Source: Pseudomonas viridiflava (GTDB lineage: Bacteria; Pseudomonadota; Gammaproteobacteria; Pseudomonadales; Pseudomonadaceae). From it: a DNA stretch of 64,000 nucleotides. Both the position numbers and the translations under genes were made by a program. Below the pieces are notes generated by a model, which saw only the letters and a list, made by a program, of their open reading frames with translations, was not told the DNA's origin and did no database searches. The stretch spans positions 248,001-312,000 of the forward strand of contig NZ_UTBZ01000228.1 of assembly GCF_900580865.1 (NCBI RefSeq), written 5' to 3'. Shown piece by piece: positions 9,167-17,547 of the stretch (positions are counted from its first letter, which is position 1; each line of letters starts with the position of its first letter).

Positions 9167-9455
9167 CCAACACTCCTACTTCTCAGAACCGGCTTCTTGA
9201 ATGAAGCACTATGCTTTGTGGTGCAGCATGCGCTGTTTTACCTGTTGTTACAGACGTTTTGTTGACTGTAAAAAATTGGTAAAGCTCAACGGCGCGAAGC
9301 ATAGCGCAGCACTCGTCGTATTTCCCTGCATAAAGCTGGTCAAGTGCGTTGCCCGCCGCTAGAATTGCGCACTTTTTGATCAGAGGCGCGCCCTAAGCGC
9401 CCGTCCGTCGGCTTTCGCACCAAGAAAGCGATGTCACAAAATACCGAGGTTAGAC

Positions 9456-10793
9456 ATGTCCACCACTCCTGCGCCGGCCAATCCAAAGGTTGGCTTTGTA
9501 TCTCTGGGTTGCCCGAAAGCACTGGTCGACTCCGAGCGCATCCTGACCCAGCTGCGCATGGAAGGCTATGACGTGGTGTCCACCTATCAGGACGCCGACG
9601 TGGTCGTGGTCAATACCTGCGGTTTCATCGATTCGGCCAAGGCTGAGTCGCTGGAAGTGATCGGCGAAGCGATCAAGGAAAACGGCAAGGTGATCGTCAC
9701 CGGTTGCATGGGCGTGGAAGAAGGCAACATCCGCAACGTGCACCCGAGCGTGCTGGCCGTGACCGGTCCGCAGCAGTACGAGCAAGTGGTCAACGCCGTG
9801 CACGAAGTGGTGCCGCCGCGTCAGGATCACAACCCGCTGATCGACCTGGTGCCGCCGCAAGGCATCAAGCTGACCCCGCGCCACTACGCGTACCTGAAGA
9901 TTTCCGAAGGCTGCAACCACAGCTGCTCCTTCTGCATCATCCCGTCGATGCGCGGCAAACTGGTCAGCCGTCCGGTCGGTGATGTGTTGGACGAAGCTCA
10001 GCGCCTGGTCAAATCCGGCGTTAAAGAGTTGCTGGTCATTTCGCAAGACACCAGCGCTTACGGCGTAGATGTGAAATACCGCACCGGTTTCTGGAACGGC
10101 GCGCCGGTGAAAACCCGCATGACCGAACTGTGTGAAGCGCTGAGCACCCTCGGCGTCTGGGTCCGTCTGCACTACGTTTACCCATACCCGCACGTTGACG
10201 AGCTGATCCCGTTGATGGCCGCCGGCAAGATCCTGCCGTACCTGGACATCCCGTTCCAGCACGCCAGCCCGAAAGTGTTGAAGTCGATGAAACGCCCGGC
10301 CTTCGAAGACAAGACCCTGGCGCGCATCAAGAACTGGCGCGAAATCTGCCCGGACCTGATCATCCGTTCGACCTTCATCGTCGGCTTCCCGGGCGAAACC
10401 GAAGAAGATTTCCAGTACCTGCTCAACTGGCTGACCGAAGCCCAGCTCGACCGCGTCGGCTGTTTCCAGTACTCGCCGGTGGATGGCGCGCCGGCGAATG
10501 ATCTGGATCTGGAGATCGTCCCGGACGAGGTCAAGCAGGATCGCTGGGAGCGCTTCATGGCGCACCAGCAAGCGATCAGCTCGGCACGTCTGCAAATGCG
10601 TATTGGCCGCGAGATCGAAGTGCTGGTGGACGAAGTTGACGAGCAAGGCGCGGTTGGCCGCTGCTTCTTCGACGCCCCGGAAATCGATGGCAATGTGTTT
10701 ATTGATAACGGCAGCAATCTGAAGCCGGGCGATAAGGTCTGGTGCAAAGTGACTGACGCTGACGAATACGACCTGTGGGCTGAGCAGATCTGA
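9456..10793 (+). CDS. rimO: RimO, ribosomal protein S12 methylthiotransferase
   Basis: Radical-SAM enzyme that adds a methylthio group to the conserved aspartate of ribosomal protein S12. 445 residues. An N-terminal UPF0004 domain carries the first iron-sulfur cysteines (Cys19 in SLGCPKA, the one in NTCGF, and the one in TGCMGVEEGNIR). The radical-SAM CxxxCxxC motif is Cys153, Cys157 and Cys160 (EGCNHSCSFC). A C-terminal TRAM domain ends the protein. Monocistronic. The 288-base gap from kup holds only the two divergent promoters. Confidence 0.96.
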   Translation: MSTTPAPANPKVGFVSLGCPKALVDSERILTQLRMEGYDVVSTYQDADVVVVNTCGFIDSAKAESLEVIGEAIKENGKVIVTGCMGVEEGNIRNVHPSVLAVTGPQQYEQVVNAVHEVVPPRQDHNPLIDLVPPQGIKLTPRHYAYLKISEGCNHSCSFCIIPSMRGKLVSRPVGDVLDEAQRLVKSGVKELLVISQDTSAYGVDVKYRTGFWNGAPVKTRMTELCEALSTLGVWVRLHYVYPYPHVDELIPLMAAGKILPYLDIPFQHASPKVLKSMKRPAFEDKTLARIKNWREICPDLIIRSTFIVGFPGETEEDFQYLLNWLTEAQLDRVGCFQYSPVDGAPANDLDLEIVPDEVKQDRWERFMAHQQAISSARLQMRIGREIEVLVDEVDEQGAVGRCFFDAPEIDGNVFIDNGSNLKPGDKVWCKVTDADEYDLWAEQI

Positions 10794-11366
10794 TCTGAAG
10801 ATCAAAAGCCCCTCACCCCAGCCCTCTCCCAGAGGGAGAGGGAGCTGACCGTGTTGTTCTTTCGAGGTACATCGACCTGAGCTATCCGGTCGAACTCAGG
10901 TTTGAAAAGCACGAAGTTCAGCGCCCTTCCACCTCGCCCTCTCTGGGGGAGAGGGGACTGATCGTGATGCTCTTCAGAATGACGGCGACTTGAAATATCG
11001 AGTCGAACTCAGGTTTTGAACAGCATGAAGATCAGCTCCCTTCCCCCTCTCCCCCTTGGGGAAGAGGGGACTGATCGTGGTGCTCTTCAGAATGACGGCG
11101 ACTTGAAATATCTAGTCGAACTCAGGTTTTGAACAGCATGAAGATCAGCTCCCTTCCCCCTCTCCCCCTCTCCCCCTTGGGGAAGAGGGGACTAATCGTG
11201 GTGCTCTTCAGAATGACGGCGACTTGAAATATCTAGTCGAACTCAGGTTTTGAACAGCATGAAGATCAGCTCCCTTCCCCCTCGCCCCCTTGGGGGAGAG
11301 GGTTGGGGTGAGGGGGAGAGATCTTGCTGGCGACAGAAGTATCCAGCCAGACACCGCAATAAATAC
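10794..11366. repeat. Tandem array of ~113-base repeats with inverted ends
   Basis: No gene here. The motif CGAACTCAGG recurs at 10891, 11004, 11117 and 11238, giving periods of 113, 113 and 121 (the last longer because of a CCTCTCCC duplication). Each unit also contains a CTCCC...GGGAG hairpin. The outermost copies form an inverted pair: CCCCTCACCCCAGCCCTCTC at 10809 against its near-perfect reverse complement ending at 11315. Confidence 0.85.
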
Positions 11367-11405
11367 AAAAAGCCCCACTCTTTTTACAAGATACGGGGCT
11401 TTTTT
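11367..11405 (+). terminator. Rho-independent terminator
   Basis: AAAAAGCCCC...GGGGCTTTTT hairpin between the repeat array and the GNAT gene; it would stop read-through from rimO. Confidence 0.75.
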
Positions 11406-11462
11406 ACGGCTATCGTTTAGCGGGGGACGGACTCCCTTGAAACGGACAAGAGGCAGACGGGC

Positions 11463-11936
11463 ATGCGTCACCATTCGGTCATCCACACGCCGAAAATCAG
11501 CGATTATCAGGAACTGACCCGGGTCTGGGCGGCCTCGGTCCGCGCGACCCATGATTTCCTGCCGGACAGCTATATCGAGCTGCTGCGCAATCTGGTGCTC
11601 ACCCGCTATCTGGATGCGGTGATGCTGATCTGCACCAAGAATGCCAATCAGCGCATCACCGGGTTTGCCGGTGTCGCGGCGGGCAAGATCGAGATGCTGT
11701 TCATCGACCCGGATTTTCGTGGCCAGGGTTTGGGCAAGAAACTGCTCAACTACGCCATGCAGCATCTGAATGCCGATGAGCTGGACGTCAACGAGCAGAA
11801 CCCGCAGGCGCTGGGGTTCTACTTCAAGCAGGGTTTCGAGGTGATCGGCCGCTCGGAAGTCGATGGCATGGGCCAGCCGTATCCGTTGTTGCACATGCGC
11901 TTGCGCCAAAATCAGCAACGTTCAAGCCACGCCTGA
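11463..11936 (+). CDS. GNAT-family N-acetyltransferase (YjaB-like)
   Basis: Acetyl-CoA dependent N-acetyltransferase of unknown substrate, 157 residues. The acetyl-CoA loop RGQGLGKKLL lies about two-thirds along, preceded by the strand EMLFIDPDF. The C terminus (NEQNPQALGFYFKQGF then GRSEVD) matches the arrangement of E. coli YjaB. It stands alone between a terminator and a REP element. Confidence 0.85.
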   Translation: MRHHSVIHTPKISDYQELTRVWAASVRATHDFLPDSYIELLRNLVLTRYLDAVMLICTKNANQRITGFAGVAAGKIEMLFIDPDFRGQGLGKKLLNYAMQHLNADELDVNEQNPQALGFYFKQGFEVIGRSEVDGMGQPYPLLHMRLRQNQQRSSHA

Positions 11937-11952
11937 CACACCACCGTACCCT

Positions 11953-12025
11953 TGTAGGAGCTGCCGAAGGCTGCGATCTTTGCTTTTTAAAGATCAAAAG
12001 ATCGCAGCCTTCGGCAGCTCCTACA
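11953..12025. repeat. REP-type inverted repeat, family A
   Basis: TGTAGGAGCTGCCGAAGGCT at 11953 and its reverse complement ending at 12025, with a short A/T-rich spacer. Confidence 0.9.
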
Positions 12026-12092
12026 AATGGAACCGGGCTTAACCGGCGCCACACAGGTACAATGCCCACCCCTTTTTTGTTACGGCCCTGTC

Positions 12093-12803
12093 ATGACTGA
12101 CCCGATTCGCCTCTCCAAACGCCTCATCGAACTGGTCGGTTGCTCCCGCCGGGAGGCCGAGCTGTTCATTGAGGGCGGCTGGGTCACCGTGGACGGCGAA
12201 GTGATTGACGAGCCGCAATTCAAGGTCGGCGAGCAGAAAGTCGAGCTCGACAAGGACGCCAAGGCCACCGCGCCAGAACCGGTGACCATCCTGCTCAACG
12301 CGCCGGCCGGCATGGACGTCGAAACTGCCATGCAGTCGCTCAGCGCCGAAACCCTCAGCGAAGAACACCGCTTCAGCAAGCGCCCGTTGCGCGGGCACTT
12401 CCTGCGCCTGACCGCCAGCGCCGACCTGCAAGCCAAGGCCAGCGGCCTGCTGGTGTTCACCCAGGACTGGAAAATCCTCCGCAAGCTCACCGCCGACGCC
12501 GCCAAGATCGAGCAGGAATACATCGTAGAAGTCGAAGGTGACATGGTCGCCCACGGCCTCAACCGTTTGCAGCACGGCCTGACGCACAAGGGCAAGGAGC
12601 TGCCGCCGGTCAAGGCCAGCTGGCAGAACGAAAACCGTCTGCGCTTCGCCATGAAAAACCCGCAGCCGGGGATCATCGCCCAGTTCTGCGAAGCGGTGGG
12701 CCTGAAGGTCATCGGCATCCGCCGCATCCGCATCGGCGGCGTCTCGATCGGCAAAGTCCCGGTCGGCCAATGGCGCTACCTGTCCGGCAAAGAGAAGTTC
12801 TGA
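12093..12803 (+). CDS. RsuA/RluF-type pseudouridine synthase-like protein, catalytic Asp not evident
   Basis: RNA-binding protein of the RsuA/RluB/RluF family, 236 residues. An S4 domain (about 5-55: RLSKRLIELVGCSRREAELF, GWVTVDG) is followed by the synthase fold with SGLLVFTQD and GLKVIGIRRIRIGGVSIG. In active members the nucleophile Asp is five residues before the Gly of the GLL motif (GRLDxxxxG); here that position is Gln113 and the nearest Asp is 111. So it may be inactive or use a shifted residue. Start set at ATG 12093, where the S4 domain begins; an upstream in-frame ATG at 12027 would run into the REP element. Confidence 0.8.
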   Translation: MTDPIRLSKRLIELVGCSRREAELFIEGGWVTVDGEVIDEPQFKVGEQKVELDKDAKATAPEPVTILLNAPAGMDVETAMQSLSAETLSEEHRFSKRPLRGHFLRLTASADLQAKASGLLVFTQDWKILRKLTADAAKIEQEYIVEVEGDMVAHGLNRLQHGLTHKGKELPPVKASWQNENRLRFAMKNPQPGIIAQFCEAVGLKVIGIRRIRIGGVSIGKVPVGQWRYLSGKEKF

Positions 12804-12875
12804 GACTTCCACTGCCGCCACACATTCCGGCAGCGCGCCCGCGTGTTGCCCACAACGCTTATCAGGATTACTCAC

Positions 12876-13346
12876 ATGATTCATAACGACGTATTGCGCA
12901 GCGTGCGCTACATGCTCGACATCAGCGACAAGAAAGTCGTCGAGATCATCAAGCTCGGCGGCATGGACGTAGCACTCGCTGACGTAGTGACCTGGCTCGA
13001 CAAGAAAGAAGAAGACGAAGAAGGTTTTGTGCGCTGCCCGGACGAAGTCATCGCGCACTTCCTCGACGGCCTGGTGATCTTCAAGCGCGGCAAGGACGAA
13101 AGCCGTCCGCCGCAGCCGATCGAAGTGCCGGTGACCAACAACATCATCCTGAAAAAACTGCGCGTGGCCTTCGAACTGAAAGAAGACGACATGCACGCGA
13201 TCCTCAAGGCCGCCGAGTTTCCGGTGTCCAAGCCTGAGCTGAGCGCGCTGTTTCGCAAGGTCGGCCACACCAACTACCGCCCGTGTGGCGACCAGTTGCT
13301 GCGCAACTTCCTCAAGGGCCTGACCCTGCGCGTTCGCCCGGCCTGA
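12876..13346 (+). CDS. DUF1456 family protein (YehS-like)
   Basis: 156-residue cytoplasmic protein of unknown function. It shows the two-copy DUF1456 fold: NDVLRSVRYMLDISDKK near the N terminus and the related NIILKKLRVAFELKEDDM in the second half, each followed by an FPVSKPELSALFRKxGHxNYR-like segment (clear in the second copy). ATG 12876 is chosen because the family begins MIHNDVLRSVRY; the upstream in-frame start has no homology. Confidence 0.88.
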   Translation: MIHNDVLRSVRYMLDISDKKVVEIIKLGGMDVALADVVTWLDKKEEDEEGFVRCPDEVIAHFLDGLVIFKRGKDESRPPQPIEVPVTNNIILKKLRVAFELKEDDMHAILKAAEFPVSKPELSALFRKVGHTNYRPCGDQLLRNFLKGLTLRVRPA

Positions 13347-13475
13347 TCCCTTTCTGCGGTGGCGACTGACGGTCGCCACCGCAGCGCATGACCGCTCATT
13401 CCCTGTGAAAATAGTGGCTCCGCTTTTCGCGGCTGACGACTAGGGTGTACTGATCCCTAGCACTCAGGACTCGCC

Positions 13476-14246
13476 ATGCATCCGTATTTCTCCCTGCAAG
13501 GCCGCACCGCTCTGGTGACCGGCGGCACCCGTGGTATCGGCAAAATGATCGCCAAGGCCTTTGTCGAGGCTGGCGCGCGCGTCTATGTCTGCTCGCGCGA
13601 TGCCGAAGCCTGCCATCAAACGGCTGATGAACTCAGCGCTTTGGGCAAATGCCACGGCGTGGCGGCGAATCTGGCGACGGAAGAAGGCGTGCAGGAACTG
13701 GCCGCGCGCTTGGGCGAGCAGATCACGCATCTGGATATTCTGGTGAACAACGCCGGCACCACCTGGGGCGCGCCGCTGGAGAGTTACCCGGTCAAAGGCT
13801 GGGAAAAGGTCATGCAGCTCAACGTGACCTCGGTGTTCAGTTGCATCCAGCAATTTCTGCCGTTGTTGCGCAAAGCCGGGTCGGCGGCGAATCCGGCGCG
13901 GATTATCAATATCGGTTCGGTGGCAGGAATTTCTTCGTTTGGCGAGCAGGCGTATGCCTATGGGCCGAGTAAAGCGGCCCTGCATCAGTTGTCGCGAATT
14001 CTGGCACGGGAGCTGGTGAGCCAGCACATTAACGTCAACGTGATCGCGCCGGGGCGGTTTCCGAGCAAGATGACTCAGCATATTGGCAATGATCAGCAGG
14101 CGTTGGCTGAGGATACGGCGTTGATTCCGATGAAGCGTTGGGGGCGGGAGGAGGAAATGGCGGCGCTGGCGATCAGTCTGGCGAGTACGGCTGGGGCTTA
14201 CATGACCGGGAATATTATTCCTCTTGATGGCGGGTTTAGCCTCTGA
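13476..14246 (+). CDS. rhlG: RhlG-like short-chain dehydrogenase (3-oxoacyl reductase)
   Basis: NADPH-dependent short-chain dehydrogenase/reductase, 256 residues, closely resembling P. aeruginosa RhlG. The Rossmann motif TGGTRGIG is at 15-22, NNAG at 91-94, the catalytic Ser148 (NIGSVAG), and Tyr162-x-x-x-Lys166. The N terminus MHPYFSLQGR and the C terminus GNIIPLDGGF match RhlG. RhlG was first linked to rhamnolipid precursor supply, a role later disputed. Monocistronic, with a family B REP directly after the stop. Confidence 0.88.
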   Translation: MHPYFSLQGRTALVTGGTRGIGKMIAKAFVEAGARVYVCSRDAEACHQTADELSALGKCHGVAANLATEEGVQELAARLGEQITHLDILVNNAGTTWGAPLESYPVKGWEKVMQLNVTSVFSCIQQFLPLLRKAGSAANPARIINIGSVAGISSFGEQAYAYGPSKAALHQLSRILARELVSQHINVNVIAPGRFPSKMTQHIGNDQQALAEDTALIPMKRWGREEEMAALAISLASTAGAYMTGNIIPLDGGFSL

Positions 14247-14262
14247 GATCGGCGGTGCGGCC

Positions 14263-14337
14263 TTCGCGAGCAGGCTCGCTCCCACATTGGATCTGTGTCA
14301 TGCATATAACCCCTGTGGGAGCGAGCCTGCTCGCGAA
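14263..14337. repeat. REP-type inverted repeat, family B
   Basis: Perfect 24-base arms, TTCGCGAGCAGGCTCGCTCC... at 14263-14286 and the reverse complement at 14314-14337. Confidence 0.9.
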
Positions 14338-14405
14338 GAGGCCAGCCCTGCCACCACCAGACTTGAGACGGGACGGGTTATCATGCCCCCCCTGCCCCGC
14401 TTCGA

Positions 14406-15113
14406 ATGCAAACCATGACTTACAGCGTCTCCCCCATCGGCTTCGTGCGCTCCTGCTTCAAGGAGAAATTCGCCATCCCGCGCCAGCCACAACTGGCCCC
14501 CGCCGCCCGTGGCGTGCTGGAATTGGTGGCGCCGTTTGATCAGGGTGACGCCGTGCAGGGTCTGGAGCAGGTCAGTCATGTCTGGCTGCTGTTTCTGTTT
14601 CATCAGGCACTGGAAGACAAACCACGGCTGAAGGTGCGTCCACCGCGGCTGGGTGGCAACAAGTCCATGGGCGTGTTCGCCACCCGCGCGACTCACCGGC
14701 CAAACGGCATCGGCCAATCAGTGGTGAAACTGGACAAAGTCGAAGCCAACCGGTTGTTTATCTCCGGGATCGACTTGCTCGACGGCACACCGGTTCTCGA
14801 CATCAAACCCTACGTGCCTTACGCGGACATCATTCCCGAGGCCTCCAACAGTATCGCCAGCGCCGCGCCGCAGTTGATTGATGTGCAGTGGACGGACTCA
14901 GCGCTGCAACAAGCGCACACACACGCTCAGCGCCTTGATGAGCCGTTGGTTGCGTTGATTGAACAATGTCTGGCGCAGGATCCGCGTCCGGCGTATCAAA
15001 CCCCGGCGCCGGAACGTGAATACGGTGTGCAGTTCTGGGATCTGGATGTGCGCTGGCATTATCCGACGCCTGAGCAGATTCGCGTGCTGGAAGTCATTCC
15101 AGCCATGGTCTGA
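14406..15113 (+). CDS. trmO: TrmO, tRNA (t6A37) N6-methyltransferase
   Basis: SAM-dependent methyltransferase of the TsaA/VirR-like beta-barrel family that methylates t6A37 of threonine tRNAs. 235 residues: the N-terminal domain begins SVSPIGFVRSCFKEKFAIPRQ and holds GVFATRATHRPNGIGQSVV, the SAM-binding signature; DIKPYVPYAD follows. The C-terminal domain has the EREYGVQFWDLDVRW segment. Two close in-frame starts exist (14406 and 14415); neither has a strong ribosome site, so the start is uncertain by three residues. Confidence 0.9.
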   Translation: MQTMTYSVSPIGFVRSCFKEKFAIPRQPQLAPAARGVLELVAPFDQGDAVQGLEQVSHVWLLFLFHQALEDKPRLKVRPPRLGGNKSMGVFATRATHRPNGIGQSVVKLDKVEANRLFISGIDLLDGTPVLDIKPYVPYADIIPEASNSIASAAPQLIDVQWTDSALQQAHTHAQRLDEPLVALIEQCLAQDPRPAYQTPAPEREYGVQFWDLDVRWHYPTPEQIRVLEVIPAMV

Positions 15114-15124
15114 AACCGCGCCCA

Positions 15125-15204
15125 AGGAGCTGCCGAAGGCTGCGATCTTTTGATTTTGCTCTTCAAAAGCAAGATCAAAAGATCGCAGCCTGCGGCAGCT
15201 CTTA
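15125..15204. repeat. REP-type inverted repeat, family A
   Basis: AGGAGCTGCCGAAGGCTGCG at 15125 with a near-perfect reverse complement ending about 15204 (two mismatches: AAGG/TGCGG variant arms). Confidence 0.85.
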
Positions 15205-15223
15205 CAGGTGAATGTCGCGGGCA

Positions 15224-15265
15224 TAAAAAAGCCCCCATTGCCAATTCAGGCAATGGGGGCTTCTT
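15224..15265 (-). terminator. Terminator of fpr (likely bidirectional)
   Basis: GCCCCCATTGCC / GGCAATGGGGGC hairpin with an A-run on one side and TTCTT on the other, 10 bases past the fpr stop. Confidence 0.85.
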
Positions 15266-15274
15266 CAGTGGGAC

Positions 15275-16054
15275 TTACTTCTCGACGAACGCACGCTCGA
15301 TCAGGTAATCACCCGGCTCGCGCATCCGCGCCGAGATCTTCAGGCCGAAGCTGTCGAGCACTTCGCTGGTCTCGTCGAGCATGCTCGGGCTACCGCAGAT
15401 CATCGCGCGGTCGTCCTGCGGGTTGATCGGTGGCAGGCCGATGTCGCTGAACAGCTTGCCGCTGCGCATCAGGTCGGTCAGACGGCCCTGATTCTCGAAA
15501 GGCTCGCGGGTCACGGTCGGGTAGTAGATCAGCTTGTCACGCAGCGCTTCGCCGAAGAACTCGTTCTGCGGCAGGTGCTCGGTGATGAATTCGCGGTAGG
15601 CGACTTCGTTGACGTAACGCACACCGTGCACCAGGATCACTTTTTCAAAGCGCTCGTAGGTTTCCGGGTCCTGAATGACGCTCATGAACGGCGCCAGACC
15701 GGTGCCGGTGCTCAACAGATACAGGTGCTTGCCCGGGTTCAGGTCATCCAGAACCAGGGTGCCGGTAGGCTTCTTCGAGATGATGATCTCGTCGCCTTCC
15801 TTCAAGTGCTGCAACTGCGAGGTCAGCGGGCCGTCCTGCACCTTGATGCTGAAGAACTCCAGATGCTCTTCCCAGTTCGGGCTGGCGATCGAGTAAGCGC
15901 GCATAAGCGGGCGGCCGTTGGGCTGTTGCAGGCCGATCATCACGAACTGACCGTTCTCGAAGCGCAGGCCCGGATCGCGGGTGCACTTGAAGCTGAACAG
16001 AGTGTCGTTCCAGTGATGAACACTGAGGACACGCTCGTGGTTCATGTTGCTCAT
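15275..16054 (-). CDS. fpr: Ferredoxin/flavodoxin-NADP+ reductase
   Basis: FAD enzyme that moves electrons between NADPH and ferredoxin, important in oxidative stress and iron-sulfur repair. 259 residues. The FAD motif RAYSIASP begins at 52, the NADP motif GTGLAPF at 117, and CGSPSMLDE lies near the end; the C terminus is ERAFVEK. I start at the Met of MSNMNHERV because CCAGGAG stands 10 bases upstream; longer frames run into the divergent promoter. It is divergent from finR, the LysR regulator known to control fpr in P. putida and P. aeruginosa. Confidence 0.95.
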   Translation of the reverse strand: MSNMNHERVLSVHHWNDTLFSFKCTRDPGLRFENGQFVMIGLQQPNGRPLMRAYSIASPNWEEHLEFFSIKVQDGPLTSQLQHLKEGDEIIISKKPTGTLVLDDLNPGKHLYLLSTGTGLAPFMSVIQDPETYERFEKVILVHGVRYVNEVAYREFITEHLPQNEFFGEALRDKLIYYPTVTREPFENQGRLTDLMRSGKLFSDIGLPPINPQDDRAMICGSPSMLDETSEVLDSFGLKISARMREPGDYLIERAFVEK

Positions 16055-16162
16055 GTACGTTTGACTCCTGGAGATTGGGTCTGCGCTGGCTTTTAAAGGC
16101 GACGGTGCGCAATTGCATCGCATTCTAATAGCGACGACAATATCTGTTAACTGGATTATTAA

Positions 16163-16175
16163 GATAAGGGTTATC
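16163..16175. promoter_or_regulatory. Candidate FinR operator
   Basis: Perfect dyad GATAA-GGG-TTATC in the 133-base divergent region, centred 19 bases before the finR start. The position suits LysR autoregulation and control of fpr, but no binding data are available here. Confidence 0.45.
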
Positions 16176-16187
16176 GGTTATATCGAT

Positions 16188-17114
16188 ATGCGATTTACTC
16201 TCCGTCAACTGCAAGTCTTCGTCGCCGTCGCCCAGCAGGAAAGCGTATCCCGTGCTGCGGGTCTGCTCAACCTCTCGCAGTCGGCCGCCAGCACCTCGAT
16301 CACCGAACTCGAGCGCCAATCCAGCTGCCAGCTGTTCGACCGCGCCGGCAAACGGCTGAGCCTCAACGCCCTCGGCAAACAGCTGTTGCCACAAGCCGTG
16401 GCCCTGCTCGATCAGGCCAAGGAAATCGAAGACCTGCTCAACGGCAAATCCGGTTTCGGCTCGCTGTCGGTGGGCGCGACGCTGACCATTGGCAATTACC
16501 TGGCGACTCTGCTGATCGGCAGTTTCATGCAGCGCCACCCGGAAAGCCAGGTGAAGCTGCACGTGCAGAACACTGCCAATATCGTGCAGCAAGTCGCGCA
16601 CTACGAAATTGATCTGGGTCTAATCGAAGGCGATTGCAGCCACCCGGACATCGAAGTGCAGAGCTGGGTCGAGGATGAGCTGGTGGTGTTCTGCGCGCCG
16701 CAGCATCCGCTGGCCCAACGCGGCAGTGCAACCATGGAAGAGTTGACTCATGAAGCGTGGATTTTGCGCGAGCAGGGTTCCGGTACCCGACTGACCTTCG
16801 ATCAAGCCATGCGCCACCATCGCAGTGCGTTGAATATCCGTCTGGAGCTGGAACACACCGAAGCGATCAAACGCGCGGTGGAATCGGGACTGGGGATTGG
16901 CTGCATCTCGCGGCTGGCGCTGCGCGATGCGTTCCGCCGCGGCAGTCTGGTGCCGGTGGAAACGCCGGATCTGGATCTGGCGCGACAGTTCTACTTCATC
17001 TGGCACAAACAGAAATATCAGACTTCTGCCATGCGCGAATTTCTCGATCTGTGCCGCGCTTTCACCGCCGGGGTGCAGCGCAGCGACGAGATCGTTTTGC
17101 CGACAATCGCTTAA
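16188..17114 (+). CDS. finR: LysR-family regulator FinR
   Basis: LysR transcription factor, 308 residues: winged helix at 1-60 (MRFTLRQLQVFVAVAQQESVSR, LNLSQSAASTSITELE), linker, and an inducer-binding domain from about 90. Its place directly divergent from fpr identifies it as FinR, which is needed for fpr induction by superoxide. ATG 16188 is chosen because LysR proteins begin just before the first helix. The stop overlaps the dgkA stop by 4 bases on the opposite strand, so the two genes are convergent without room for a terminator. Confidence 0.9.
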   Translation: MRFTLRQLQVFVAVAQQESVSRAAGLLNLSQSAASTSITELERQSSCQLFDRAGKRLSLNALGKQLLPQAVALLDQAKEIEDLLNGKSGFGSLSVGATLTIGNYLATLLIGSFMQRHPESQVKLHVQNTANIVQQVAHYEIDLGLIEGDCSHPDIEVQSWVEDELVVFCAPQHPLAQRGSATMEELTHEAWILREQGSGTRLTFDQAMRHHRSALNIRLELEHTEAIKRAVESGLGIGCISRLALRDAFRRGSLVPVETPDLDLARQFYFIWHKQKYQTSAMREFLDLCRAFTAGVQRSDEIVLPTIA

Positions 17115-17473
17115 AGCAGAATCACTGCCCACACCAGCGCGATCATGCTCAGTGCCACGAACTGAGCGGCGCTGCCCATGTCCTTGGCGTTCTTCGACAG
17201 CGGGTGCAGCTCCAGCGAGATGCGGTCAATGGCCGCCTCTACGGCCGAGTTCAGCAACTCGACGATCAGCGCCAACAGGCACACGGCGATCAACAGCGCT
17301 TGTTCGACACGGCTGACATTCAGGAAGAACGTCAGCGGAACCAGCACGACATTAAGCAGCACCAGTTGACGGAATGCCGCTTCACCGGTGAAGGCTGCGC
17401 GCAGACCGTCCAGCGAATAACCGGAGGCGTTGAGGATGCGTTTCAGGCCGGTCTGGCCCTTGAAAGGTGACAT
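17111..17473 (-). CDS. dgkA: Diacylglycerol kinase
   Basis: Small integral membrane kinase that recycles diacylglycerol to phosphatidate. 120 residues with three transmembrane helices (about 28-46, 50-70, 95-118) and the family signature VELLNSAVEAAIDRIS in the middle. Start set at MSPFKGQTG, the conserved N terminus; a TTG 18 bases upstream is possible. It follows erdR on the same strand, an order also known in P. aeruginosa. Confidence 0.93.
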   Translation of the reverse strand: MSPFKGQTGLKRILNASGYSLDGLRAAFTGEAAFRQLVLLNVVLVPLTFFLNVSRVEQALLIAVCLLALIVELLNSAVEAAIDRISLELHPLSKNAKDMGSAAQFVALSMIALVWAVILL

Positions 17474-17547
17474 AAAGTAGAAACCAACCAAAAAGGAGTG
17501 GGAAAGCTAGAGCAACAAAAGTCAAAAAAGCGTGAAGACGCCAGCCA

